DNA of 64,000 bases from Clostridia bacterium (GTDB taxonomy: Bacteria; Bacillota; Clostridia; Christensenellales; Borkfalkiaceae): the NCBI GenBank assembly GCA_900767815.1, contig CAAGAM010000248.1:1-64000 (forward strand), written 5' to 3'. The notes beneath the pieces were generated by a model. The model was not told where the DNA came from, ran no database searches, and saw only the letters and a list, made by a program, of their open reading frames with translations. Positions 52,579-60,857 of this stretch are shown here, one piece after another (the first letter of the stretch is position 1; the number at the start of each line of letters is the position of its first letter). The position numbers and the translations under genes are program-made.

Positions 52579-53607
52579 TTATTTTAAAATCCGCCACATA
52601 TCCGAAATGCGGATATTCTCCACTTTCGGCTCGCCTATATCTTTAAGCAGAATCATGCTTATTCTATCGCCCGAAACCTTCTTGTCGAACAGTATGCGCG
52701 ATTTAACGTCCCGCATATCGACGCCACTATCGAAATTAAACGCATAAGCGTTCAAAAGCCCTTTCATTTTGCTCACGACTTCGGGAGAGAGCGAGTAAAA
52801 GTCCGCCGATAAGTCGATTATCTTCATAATTCCGTAAGCAACGCACAGTCCGTGAGAAAGAGTGAAACCCTTTGATGCTTCTAAAGCGTGACCTATGGTA
52901 TGCCCTAAATTGAGAAGCTTTCTGCCGCTTCTTTTCTTTAATTCGAACTCGTCTTTTTCAACGACCGCGCGCTTTATATCGGCGCACCTATATACAAGTT
53001 CTTCCGTATCGTCCTTTAACGCGGAAAGATTAAACGATTTATCCAAAAAGGCATACTTAACAATTTCGCCCACGCCGCTTTCTTTTTCCCGCGGCGGCAA
53101 CGAATCGAAACAATCGGTGTTCACGTATACGAGTGCGGGCGAATGAAACGCCCCCGCAAGGTTTTTCCCGTAGCCCGTGTTTATCGCGGTTTTCCCGCCG
53201 ATCGACGCGTCGACAGCCGACAAAATCGTGGTGGAAACAATCGCAAACTTAATTCCGCGCATAAAAGTAGCGGCGACAAAACCCGTGAGATCGCTCACCG
53301 CGCCGCCGCCCACGGCTATAATCATATCGTTTCTGTCCGCCCCTCTTAAAGCCAGCTCGTCGATAAGTTTTTTATAGACGTTAAAACTCTTGCACTCCTC
53401 ACCCGCGGGAACTACAATTTCCGAAAGCTCGAAATCGCAAAGCTCGTCGCGAATTTCTTTTGCAAAAAGTTTTTTGGTGTTTTTATCGTAAACGACAAAC
53501 AGCCTGCCGCCGCCGTAAACGGATAAAATCTCCTCGTTAAGCCCCGCAAATGAGCTTTCGACGACGTATCTGTACGGCTGTTTGGTTTTTATCGTAAGTT
53601 CTTTCAT
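52579..53607 (-). CDS. aroB: 3-Dehydroquinate synthase
   Basis: AroB cyclises DAHP to 3-dehydroquinate with NAD and a divalent metal. The 342 residues show the NAD site MIIAVGGGAVSDLTGFVAAT, the KFAIVSTTILSAVDASIGGK segment with GKTAINTGYGKNLAGAFHSP, and the metal ligands in REKESGVGEIVKYAFL (E), LNLGHTIGHALEAS (H) and LSHGLCVAYGIMKI (H). Length fits the family. It starts at 53607 with a four-base overlap to aroF, so translation is coupled, and aroA follows. Confidence 0.97.
   Translation of the reverse strand: MKELTIKTKQPYRYVVESSFAGLNEEILSVYGGGRLFVVYDKNTKKLFAKEIRDELCDFELSEIVVPAGEECKSFNVYKKLIDELALRGADRNDMIIAVGGGAVSDLTGFVAATFMRGIKFAIVSTTILSAVDASIGGKTAINTGYGKNLAGAFHSPALVYVNTDCFDSLPPREKESGVGEIVKYAFLDKSFNLSALKDDTEELVYRCADIKRAVVEKDEFELKKRSGRKLLNLGHTIGHALEASKGFTLSHGLCVAYGIMKIIDLSADFYSLSPEVVSKMKGLLNAYAFNFDSGVDMRDVKSRILFDKKVSGDRISMILLKDIGEPKVENIRISDMWRILK
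52807..52822 (+). repeat. Dispersed motif site 15
   Basis: CGATAAGTCGATTATC keeps ATAAGTCGATTATC. It lies in aroB antisense, where the coding strand reads KIIDLSA. Confidence 0.5.
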
Positions 53608-54623
53608 CTCTCAACCCTCTTGTTTCCGCAAATCGATAAAATCCCCTCTGTCTTTTTGACTATTTCGGCAAACTCTTCGGGCTTAACCGCCTGAGCGCCG
53701 TCGCAAAGAGCATGCTCGGGGTCGTTATGAACTTCGATCATAACCCCGTCCGCCGAAACCGCCGCCGAAGCGAGAGACAAGGGCGAAACGAGCCGTTTAA
53801 GCCCGGAAGCGTGGCTCGGATCTACTATTACGGGCAAATGCGTGAATTCTTTTAAAAGAGGGATAACGCCCAAATCGAGAGTGTTTCTCGTGAGAGTTTC
53901 GAACGTTCTTATTCCGCGTTCGCACAAAATTACGTTTTTATTGCCCTCGGACATGACGTATTCCGCGCTTAATAAAAGCTCGTCCACGGTGTTGACAAGC
54001 CCGCGCTTCAACAAAACGGGCGTATCGAGCCTGCCGACTTCTTTTAAAAGTTCGAAATTCTGCATGTTTCTCGCGCCGATCTGAATTATATCCACGCCGT
54101 CGAAATCGTCGATGTTTTTCACGCCCGCGATTTCCGTTATTATCGGCATACCCGTTTCGGCTTTGGCTTTTTTCAGAAGTTTTATTCCTTCCGATTTAAG
54201 CCCCTGAAAATCGTAAGGCGAAGTGCGCGGCTTGAACGCCCCGCCCCGAAGAATCGCCGCACCCGCTTTTTTAACGGCCTCCGCAATGCCTATAATCTGT
54301 TTTTCGCTTTCGACGGAGCAAGGACCTGCGATGAACGTGTAATTCTCCCCGCCGATTTTCTTTCCGCCCGCCGTTACAACGGTATCTTCGGGATGAAATT
54401 TGCGGTTCGTGAGCTTATATTTTTCTGTCACCCTCGTAACCTTTTCCACGATGTCCATAGACTTTAAAAGCTCTTCGTCGATATTCTCCACGCCGCTTAA
54501 AATGCCGACGAGGAGTTTTCCGCCCGCCGTTTCCACGTCTGCCGACGCGCCTTGCCGAGCTATCCAATCGACGAGTTTGTTAAGTTGTTTTTCGTCCGCT
54601 CCGTTTTTTATGGTAATTATCAT
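53604..54623 (-). CDS. aroF: DAHP synthase, type I-beta with N-terminal regulatory domain
   Basis: This 339-residue enzyme condenses phosphoenolpyruvate and erythrose 4-phosphate, the first shikimate step. Residues 1-70 form a ferredoxin-like regulatory domain (IITIKNGADEKQLNKLVDW). The TIM barrel follows with FIAGPCSVESEKQIIGIAEA, RGGAFKPRTSPYDFQGL, IGARNMQNFELLKEVG, LLKRGLVNT, ILCERGIRTFE and PVIVDPSHASGLKRLV. These mark the I-beta (KDOPS-like) class seen in Thermotoga, where the N-terminal domain gives feedback inhibition by aromatic amino acids; the inhibitor here is not known. It lies 21 bases after an ABC exporter gene and overlaps aroB. Confidence 0.96.
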   Translation of the reverse strand: MIITIKNGADEKQLNKLVDWIARQGASADVETAGGKLLVGILSGVENIDEELLKSMDIVEKVTRVTEKYKLTNRKFHPEDTVVTAGGKKIGGENYTFIAGPCSVESEKQIIGIAEAVKKAGAAILRGGAFKPRTSPYDFQGLKSEGIKLLKKAKAETGMPIITEIAGVKNIDDFDGVDIIQIGARNMQNFELLKEVGRLDTPVLLKRGLVNTVDELLLSAEYVMSEGNKNVILCERGIRTFETLTRNTLDLGVIPLLKEFTHLPVIVDPSHASGLKRLVSPLSLASAAVSADGVMIEVHNDPEHALCDGAQAVKPEEFAEIVKKTEGILSICGNKRVER

Positions 54624-54644
54624 ATTAAACCCCGCGCGGTGGTT

Positions 54645-56417
54645 TTATGCGCCCGCGTATTGACTGTTGTATAATTCGTAATAGAATCCGTGTTTTTCTA
54701 AAAGCTCTTTGTGATTGCCCTGCTCGATGACGTTCCCGTCTTTCATAACGAGAATTACGTCCGCACTCTTTATTGTCGAAAGCCTGTGCGCGACGATGAA
54801 ACCCGTTTTTCCGCTCGTTAACGTATCGAACGCCTGTTGAATTTTCATTTCGGTACGCGTATCGATGGACGAAGTCGCCTCGTCGAGAATAAGCACGGGC
54901 GGAAGACACAACATAACCCTTGCGATGCAGATAAGCTGTTTCTGCCCGACCGAAAGCCCGTCTTCTCCGATGATCGCGTCGTAGCCGCCTTCGAGCCTCG
55001 TTATAAAACCGTGCGCGTGCGCCATTTTGCACGCTTTTTCCACTTCTTCGCGGGTCGCGTCCTTTCTTCCTATCCTTACGTTATCCAGAACACTCGCCTT
55101 TCTTATCCAGGTTTCCTGCAAAACCATACCTATGTTAAGCCTTAACGAGCGTCTTTCGATTTCGGTTATCGGTATATCGTCGTATCTGATTTCGCCCGAA
55201 TTTACGTCGTAAAATCGCATTAAAAGATTGATAAGCGTCGTTTTTCCGCAACCCGTGGGTCCCACTATCGCGACTTTCGTCCCCTTTTTAACCGAAAGAT
55301 TGAAATGCTCTATAAGCTTTTTATCGGCAACGTAGGAAAAGCATACGTCTTTTATATCTACGTCGCCGTTTATCGTACCGATTTTTTTCTCGTCCGCAAA
55401 AATCTTTTCCTCGGGTTCGTCCAAAATTTCGAAAAGCCTTGCCGCGCTTGCTTTTGCGCTCGTAAGCTCGGTTAAAACGGATGTAATTTCGTTAAACGGC
55501 TTCGTGTAACGGTTTGCGTAGCTTAAAAGCGAAAGAATTCCGCCCGCCGTAACTACGGGAAGTCCGCCGACGGGATAAATCGCAAGGAGCGCGCCCGCCA
55601 GCGCGACTGCCGCGTAAACTATCGAATTTATAACCCTTGTGGACGGGTTTGTAAGCGATGAAAAGAACACCGCCTTAAAAGACGTTTTTTTAAGTTCTGC
55701 GTTTATTTTGTCGAACTTCCCGCCGAAAGTTTCCTCGGCGGAATAAGCTTTAACGGTGGGCAGATTGGAAAGAGTTTCCTCAACCAAAGCCGTCTGCTCG
55801 CCCGTTAATTTCGACTGAGCTTTGAAAAGCCCGTAAGTTCTGCCCGTTATGAATTTCGCCGTTAAAAGAGACAGCGGAGTTAAAAGGAACACAACCGCGG
55901 CTATGAGCGGATTGATATAAATCATGAATCCGAGCGTGCCGATAATTGTTATTATCCCCGTGAAAAACCTCGAAAATCCTAATAAAAGTCCGTCCGAAAG
56001 TTTGTCCGCGTCGCCTATTTCGACGCTTAAAAGGTCGCCCGTCGAACGCCCGTCGAGATATTTCAGAGGCACTCTCTGAAGCTTTTCAAAAACGTCGTTT
56101 CTTATCCTTGCCGTCATTCCGTTGGAAATTTTGTTACACAGAACTTCGGTTATCCATTGGCTCAACCCCGCGCCGACGGCAGCCGCCGCGGCGTAAACAA
56201 ACAGTTTGTAAAGCCCGTCGAACCCGACTTCGTTTTTGCCGACGATAAGGTCGGTAGCCTTTCCGAAAAGTATGGGCAGAATAAGCGAAAACGCGACGTA
56301 CACGGCAGACGCTATAAGCGAAATTATAAACGCCGCGCGGTATTTCGAAGCATATTTCCAAAGTCGTTTTATCACGCCCTTGTTTTTTTCGGCGTTTTTA
56401 ACGTTTTTCGCGCTCAT
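54645..56417 (-). CDS. ABC exporter, catalytic half of a heterodimer
   Basis: This 590-residue half-transporter has six transmembrane helices (about 25-320) followed by an ATPase domain. Walker A is AIVGPTGCGKTTLI, Walker B is VLILDEATSSIDT with the catalytic glutamate, and the switch histidine is in FIVAHRLST. The signature reads LSVGQ instead of LSGGQ. In heterodimeric exporters such as TM287/288 or LmrCD the subunit with the intact Walker B carries the altered signature, which is what is seen. Substrates are typically drugs or lipids; this one is unknown. It overlaps its partner upstream by four bases. Confidence 0.93.
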   Translation of the reverse strand: MSAKNVKNAEKNKGVIKRLWKYASKYRAAFIISLIASAVYVAFSLILPILFGKATDLIVGKNEVGFDGLYKLFVYAAAAAVGAGLSQWITEVLCNKISNGMTARIRNDVFEKLQRVPLKYLDGRSTGDLLSVEIGDADKLSDGLLLGFSRFFTGIITIIGTLGFMIYINPLIAAVVFLLTPLSLLTAKFITGRTYGLFKAQSKLTGEQTALVEETLSNLPTVKAYSAEETFGGKFDKINAELKKTSFKAVFFSSLTNPSTRVINSIVYAAVALAGALLAIYPVGGLPVVTAGGILSLLSYANRYTKPFNEITSVLTELTSAKASAARLFEILDEPEEKIFADEKKIGTINGDVDIKDVCFSYVADKKLIEHFNLSVKKGTKVAIVGPTGCGKTTLINLLMRFYDVNSGEIRYDDIPITEIERRSLRLNIGMVLQETWIRKASVLDNVRIGRKDATREEVEKACKMAHAHGFITRLEGGYDAIIGEDGLSVGQKQLICIARVMLCLPPVLILDEATSSIDTRTEMKIQQAFDTLTSGKTGFIVAHRLSTIKSADVILVMKDGNVIEQGNHKELLEKHGFYYELYNSQYAGA

Positions 56418-58126
56418 TTTTTCGCCTCCCCGCTCATTTGCGAAGCTTCCGTTTCACGGAATACGGAACAAGTTTTTCTGAGTTCGTCCGCCGTTCCGAT
56501 TCCTACGATTTCGCCTTCGTCCATAACGATTATCTTATCCGCGCCCGCAACGGAAGACGCCCTTTGCGAAACGATGAACGTCGTAACGGGATAATCGGAA
56601 TTTTTTATCGCTCTCCTGAGCTTTAAATCGGTTATATAATCGAGCGCGGACGAGCTGTCGTCCAGAATAAGCACTTCGGGGCGTTTTGCCAAAGCCCTTG
56701 CGACGGAAATTCTCTGCCGCTGTCCGCCCGAAAGGTTTCTGCCGTTCTGCTCTAAAACGGAATCGATTCCGTTTTCCTTTGCCTTAACGACGTCCGCCGC
56801 CTGAGCCTTTTCTATGCCGGCGTTTATGTTTTCGTCCGACAGGTCGCCGAGCGGCGAAACGTTTGAACGGATCGTTCCTTTAAACACCGCGGGGCGTTGA
56901 AGCGCGATTCCGATTTTTTTGCGAAGCTCTTTTAAAGAATAACTCTTAACGTTCTTTCCGTCAAGGAACACCGTGCCTTCGCTCGCGTCGTAAAGCCTCG
57001 GAAGAAGATTGACTATCGTCGATTTTCCGCTGCCCGTGCCGCCGATTATGCCTATCGTATCGCCTTTATTCGCTTTGAAATTTATATTTTTAACTCCTAC
57101 CGAGCCGTCGGTATATTTAACTCCGACGTTGCGGAATTCGATGTAACTATCCGAAGTTTCATGCCTTTTTTCATTTTCCGTTTCGCTGTCCGTATCGAGA
57201 GCCGTCTGAACTCTCTTTGCCGAAGCAAGCGCGCGGAAAATGGATACGACGAGGTTTGCGAACTTGACGAGTTCTATTAAAATCTGCGACATATAGTCGT
57301 ATAAAGCGACTGTCATACCCTGAGAAAGCGTACCCGCGTTGACCTTTATCGCCCCGCCCCACAAAAGCGCGACGATCGCGAGGTTGATTATCGTGAACGT
57401 GAGCGGATTCAAAAGAGATGAAATCGCGCCCGCGCCGTTCTGAAATTTTTCTAAAACGCCGTTCTTTTTGCGGTAAGCCGCGATTTCGTCGTTCTCCGCG
57501 CCGAACGCCCTTATAACTCTCACGCCCGTCAGATTTTCGCGGGCGGATAACGCCACGTCGTCGAGATATTTTTGCGTTTCTACGTATTTCGGCATGGTTA
57601 CTTTCATTATGACTACCACGACGAGGGACAAAACGAGAATTGTCGCAAGGAAAATAAGGGATATCTTCGCGTCGATAAGAAGGGCGCAGACAAACGCGCC
57701 CGCAACCACGAACGGCGAACGAAGCAGAAGCCTCAACGCGATGTTAAGCCCGCTTTGCATCTGATTTACGTCGCTCGTCATTCGCGTAATCATCGTAGAA
57801 ACGCCCATTTTATCCGTTTCGTACAGGGGCGACGACAATAATTTTTTATACAGTTCCGACCTGACTTCCGTGGAAAAGCCCGTTGCGGCTTTTGCCGAGA
57901 AGAACTGACCGAGAATCGAAAACCCGAAGCCAAAAAGCGCAAGCCCGAGCATTATGCAGGCGTCGGTTATAATTACCCGCGTATCGTTTCCGTTCACGCC
58001 GCGGTTTATGATATCCGCGACGAAAAGAGGAACCAGAAGCTCCAATAACGCTTCCGCAAGCTTGCAAAGCGGCGCGAGAATACACTCTTTTTTATATTTT
58101 TTTACGTTTGAAATTACGTTGTTCAT
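56414..58126 (-). CDS. ABC exporter, degenerate half of a heterodimer
   Basis: This 570-residue half-transporter has six transmembrane helices (about 15-310) and an ATPase domain with Walker A IIGGTGSGKSTIVNLL and a standard LSGGQRQRISVARAL signature. Walker B ends in LILDDSSSALD, with Asp in place of the catalytic Glu, and the switch residue is Gln in FIVSQRASS. Both changes mark the degenerate ATP site of heterodimeric exporters. Pairing with the next gene's LSVGQ completes the asymmetric design. It follows the MoxR gene by 23 bases without a visible promoter, so it should be read from the upstream promoter. Confidence 0.93.
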   Translation of the reverse strand: MNNVISNVKKYKKECILAPLCKLAEALLELLVPLFVADIINRGVNGNDTRVIITDACIMLGLALFGFGFSILGQFFSAKAATGFSTEVRSELYKKLLSSPLYETDKMGVSTMITRMTSDVNQMQSGLNIALRLLLRSPFVVAGAFVCALLIDAKISLIFLATILVLSLVVVVIMKVTMPKYVETQKYLDDVALSARENLTGVRVIRAFGAENDEIAAYRKKNGVLEKFQNGAGAISSLLNPLTFTIINLAIVALLWGGAIKVNAGTLSQGMTVALYDYMSQILIELVKFANLVVSIFRALASAKRVQTALDTDSETENEKRHETSDSYIEFRNVGVKYTDGSVGVKNINFKANKGDTIGIIGGTGSGKSTIVNLLPRLYDASEGTVFLDGKNVKSYSLKELRKKIGIALQRPAVFKGTIRSNVSPLGDLSDENINAGIEKAQAADVVKAKENGIDSVLEQNGRNLSGGQRQRISVARALAKRPEVLILDDSSSALDYITDLKLRRAIKNSDYPVTTFIVSQRASSVAGADKIIVMDEGEIVGIGTADELRKTCSVFRETEASQMSGEAKK

Positions 58127-58149
58127 TTTGATGAATCACTCGCCGGATT

Positions 58150-59559
58150 TTATCTTTTCAAATCTTTCAACGCCTTTTTGGCAAGCTCGGTAGCCTTGTC
58201 GTTTCCGCCGAGCAGAAGCTCGCTGTCAAGCTCGTAAAACTTCGGGCAACCGTATCTCGCGATGAACGCAACGAAATTCTCGCTCGAAAGCATCGCCGTG
58301 ATGCTCGAGGAAAGCTCCTGCCCCTTCCCGAGCGATTTTTCGGCAAAGCTTAAAACATTTTCGATCTTCACGACGTGGCTCATGCCGTACTCGTTGCATT
58401 CCGCGGTGTATTTTCTTGCGAATTCGTGCGGTTTTTCCTCGGCAAGCCCGTTGATAACCGTTCTGTATTCGGCTTTCTGATATCTGCTGAGCGTACCCGT
58501 TTTATATTTTCTGAAAAGGTCTTCGACGCCTTTTTTGATATTGTCGGACTCGGCAACCGCCGTCGCTCCTTCCGACGCCTCGGCTTTTGCCATGGCTTTA
58601 TCGGCGATTTTAACGGCTTTCGCACGCAAAATTTCCGCCAAAGCGAACCTCTCGTCAAACGTTCCGTCAGATAAATCGATTTTATCCAGAACTCCGTTTT
58701 CCACGTCGTCGCTCGCAACTATTTTGCCGAATTTAAGAAATACCGTATAATATCCCGCAAATTCGCTCGCGATTTTGGGGCTTTGAATAAACCCGCTTAT
58801 AAGCGACATGTTTACGGGGATACCGAGTTTTTCATATTCGTAAAGGGCGTAAGAAAGGTCTTCCCAGCTTCTCGGAGTTACAAGCTCCACCCCGTCCGGG
58901 TTTTTCTGCGCCGTGAAAAGATAATTGCTGTTAAGCGACAAAAATCCGACGATCGCGCTATGCACGCCCGAATTCAGCGCATAGGTTTTGAACGCCTCGT
59001 AATCGGGTTCCACTTCGAGCTTTTTAACCCTGTCGAGGGTAACCATATCGAGTTCGTTAACCGATTTGTTGAATTCCTCGGGGTTGCCCGCGGCGGTTAA
59101 AATCCAGCCGTCGGGAATTTTATGCGCACCGAATTTTTTGTGCTGCAAAAGCTCGAGCATTGCGGGTGCGAGAGTTTCGGAAACGCAGTTTATTTCGTCG
59201 ATGAACAAAATTCCTTCCTTTTTCCCTTGCGTTTCGATAGCTTCGTAAACCTCGGCTACGATTTCGCTCATCGTGTATTCGGTAACAGAATATTCCTTCC
59301 CTCCGAATATCTTTTTGGAAATGAACGGCAAGCCTATCGCCGACTGGCGGGTGTGATGAGTTATCGTATACCCTAAAAATCCGATGTCGAGTTCGGCGGC
59401 GATTTTGCTCATTATCGCCGTTTTCCCTATTCCCGGCGCGCCGATCAAAAGGGTGGGGCGCTGACGTTCGACGGGGACTTCGTAGTTTCCGTTCGCGTCT
59501 TTGGAAAGGTAAATTCTGATTGCGTTTTTAACTTCGTTTTTTGCCTCTGAAATATTCAT
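58150..59559 (-). CDS. MoxR-family AAA+ ATPase
   Basis: This 469-residue protein has a MoxR-type AAA+ core: Walker A GAPGIGKTAI (residues 40-49), Walker B GILFIDEINCVSET near 120, sensor GWILTAAGNPEEFN and arginine finger region MVTLDRVKKLEV. The C-terminal 200 residues are a helical extension with no clear match. MoxR ATPases work with VWA-domain proteins as chaperone-like remodelers, and here the next gene upstream encodes a VWA protein with a TAATG overlap, so the two are almost certainly partners. It probably uses ATP to insert a metal or remodel a complex; the client is unknown. Confidence 0.9.
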   Translation of the reverse strand: MNISEAKNEVKNAIRIYLSKDANGNYEVPVERQRPTLLIGAPGIGKTAIMSKIAAELDIGFLGYTITHHTRQSAIGLPFISKKIFGGKEYSVTEYTMSEIVAEVYEAIETQGKKEGILFIDEINCVSETLAPAMLELLQHKKFGAHKIPDGWILTAAGNPEEFNKSVNELDMVTLDRVKKLEVEPDYEAFKTYALNSGVHSAIVGFLSLNSNYLFTAQKNPDGVELVTPRSWEDLSYALYEYEKLGIPVNMSLISGFIQSPKIASEFAGYYTVFLKFGKIVASDDVENGVLDKIDLSDGTFDERFALAEILRAKAVKIADKAMAKAEASEGATAVAESDNIKKGVEDLFRKYKTGTLSRYQKAEYRTVINGLAEEKPHEFARKYTAECNEYGMSHVVKIENVLSFAEKSLGKGQELSSSITAMLSSENFVAFIARYGCPKFYELDSELLLGGNDKATELAKKALKDLKR

Positions 59560-60857
59560 TACGTATCCTCCTCGCTTTGCGACAAATCGTCGCCGTCCAG
59601 AACAATTTTATATGCGAAATACGGAACTTTTATATCCTCCGCGTTTTCTCCGTACAACAGAAAACACACCTTATAATCGGGGTTTTCGACGGGGAAAGTT
59701 CCGTAACCGTCGGTAAAATACAAAAGCGCGCGGATTTTCGCGCCGCGTTTTTTATCGGCGGAAAGCCTTTCGAAAACAGGGCGGAAATCGGTTCCGCCGC
59801 CGCCTTCAAGCTTAAAGTTTTTCATTTTTTCCTTAAAATCTTCGTCGCCGCCGATAATTTCGTCCGAGCAAATTTCGGCGTCGCACTGAATTATGCGCAG
59901 CCTTAATTTATCTTTTTCGGAAATCTGCGAGCAAATCGAATAAACTTCTTTTAAGAATACTTTTACGGGTTCGCCCTCGGTGCTTCCCGAAACGTCTATC
60001 GCCACGACGACCTGCGAATAATCTTTCGCGTCGCTCGTCTCTATATTTTCGATAAGAGGGACGTTTTTATAAAGGCTTAAACCATAACAATAAAATATAT
60101 AATCGAAATCGTCGCTCGGAGCTTTTCTCTCGTTCGATTTTATAAAACGCTCTAAAAGCTTGCGGTAATCTTTCTTTCCGCCCGTAACGATTTCGAGCTT
60201 GCGCCTTAATTCTCTCTGGTCTCTGCCGAGCTTCGGCAAAACGACTTTGGATATCTCTATCCACTGCTTTTCCGCGTCCTTATCCTCTTCGCCGTCGCTG
60301 TTGTCGTCGCCGCCGCCCGCGCCGCCGTTGTCGCTTTTTTCATGCCACGGCTTATGGTCGCACACCTTGAAAACCGCCGCGATTTCTTCCAGCTCCTTTT
60401 CCTCTTTTTCTTTCAGAAATTTCGAGCAGAAACTTTCCGTTACCCCGCCGAAACCGTCGATAATCGACTTATAGACGCGCTTCCTGTAATCTAATCGTCT
60501 TCTGTCCCCGAAGGCGATGCCGAGCATGTCGGTGTAATACGAGACGGTTATGTCGCATGCCGCGTCGTAAATTTTCTCATCTTTTCCCTTTGCTTTAAAA
60601 GGGTGCAAAAACATATCGTGCAGGAGGGTGTGGCAAAGCCCGAGCGAAATTATATCCGCGCCTTTCGTAGCCGCCTGATAGATAAGCTGCTTTTCGCCGA
60701 AAATTATTCTCTTTCCGTCGGTAAAGCAAAAACTTCCGCCGTCTTCCGCGATCGGAGCGATTTTACCCACCACGAAAGCGAAATAAGGAAACGACGACGC
60801 GAAAGAGCTTACCGAAAGACTTAAAATTTCGTTTGCGTTTTCGTGTACGTCGCTCAT
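59559..60857 (-). CDS. DUF2201-type VWA protein with a degenerate metallopeptidase motif
   Basis: This 432-residue protein has an N-terminal region resembling the zincin-like half of DUF2201 proteins and a C-terminal VWA domain. The metal motif reads CHTLLHDMFLHPF where an active peptidase would have HExxH, so the catalytic Glu is Thr. An acidic Gly/Asp-rich linker (GGAGGGDDNSDGEEDKDAEK) lies near residue 195. The VWA domain has the MIDAS parts AIDVSGSTEG, GGGGTDFRP and YFTDGYG. It should bind a metal ion or partner through MIDAS and act with the MoxR ATPase encoded next. The genes overlap on both sides. Confidence 0.88.
   Translation of the reverse strand: MSDVHENANEILSLSVSSFASSFPYFAFVVGKIAPIAEDGGSFCFTDGKRIIFGEKQLIYQAATKGADIISLGLCHTLLHDMFLHPFKAKGKDEKIYDAACDITVSYYTDMLGIAFGDRRRLDYRKRVYKSIIDGFGGVTESFCSKFLKEKEEKELEEIAAVFKVCDHKPWHEKSDNGGAGGGDDNSDGEEDKDAEKQWIEISKVVLPKLGRDQRELRRKLEIVTGGKKDYRKLLERFIKSNERKAPSDDFDYIFYCYGLSLYKNVPLIENIETSDAKDYSQVVVAIDVSGSTEGEPVKVFLKEVYSICSQISEKDKLRLRIIQCDAEICSDEIIGGDEDFKEKMKNFKLEGGGGTDFRPVFERLSADKKRGAKIRALLYFTDGYGTFPVENPDYKVCFLLYGENAEDIKVPYFAYKIVLDGDDLSQSEEDT
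60456..60474 (-). repeat. Dispersed motif site 16
   Basis: The minus strand reads CTATAAGTCGATTATCGAC, 18 of 19 consensus bases. It lies in the VWA gene in sense orientation, encoding VYKSIID. Confidence 0.65.

Noticed and set aside
58794..58809. CTTATAAGCGACATG as a member of the dispersed motif
   Set aside because: Only TATAAG and CGA are shared and the spacing differs.
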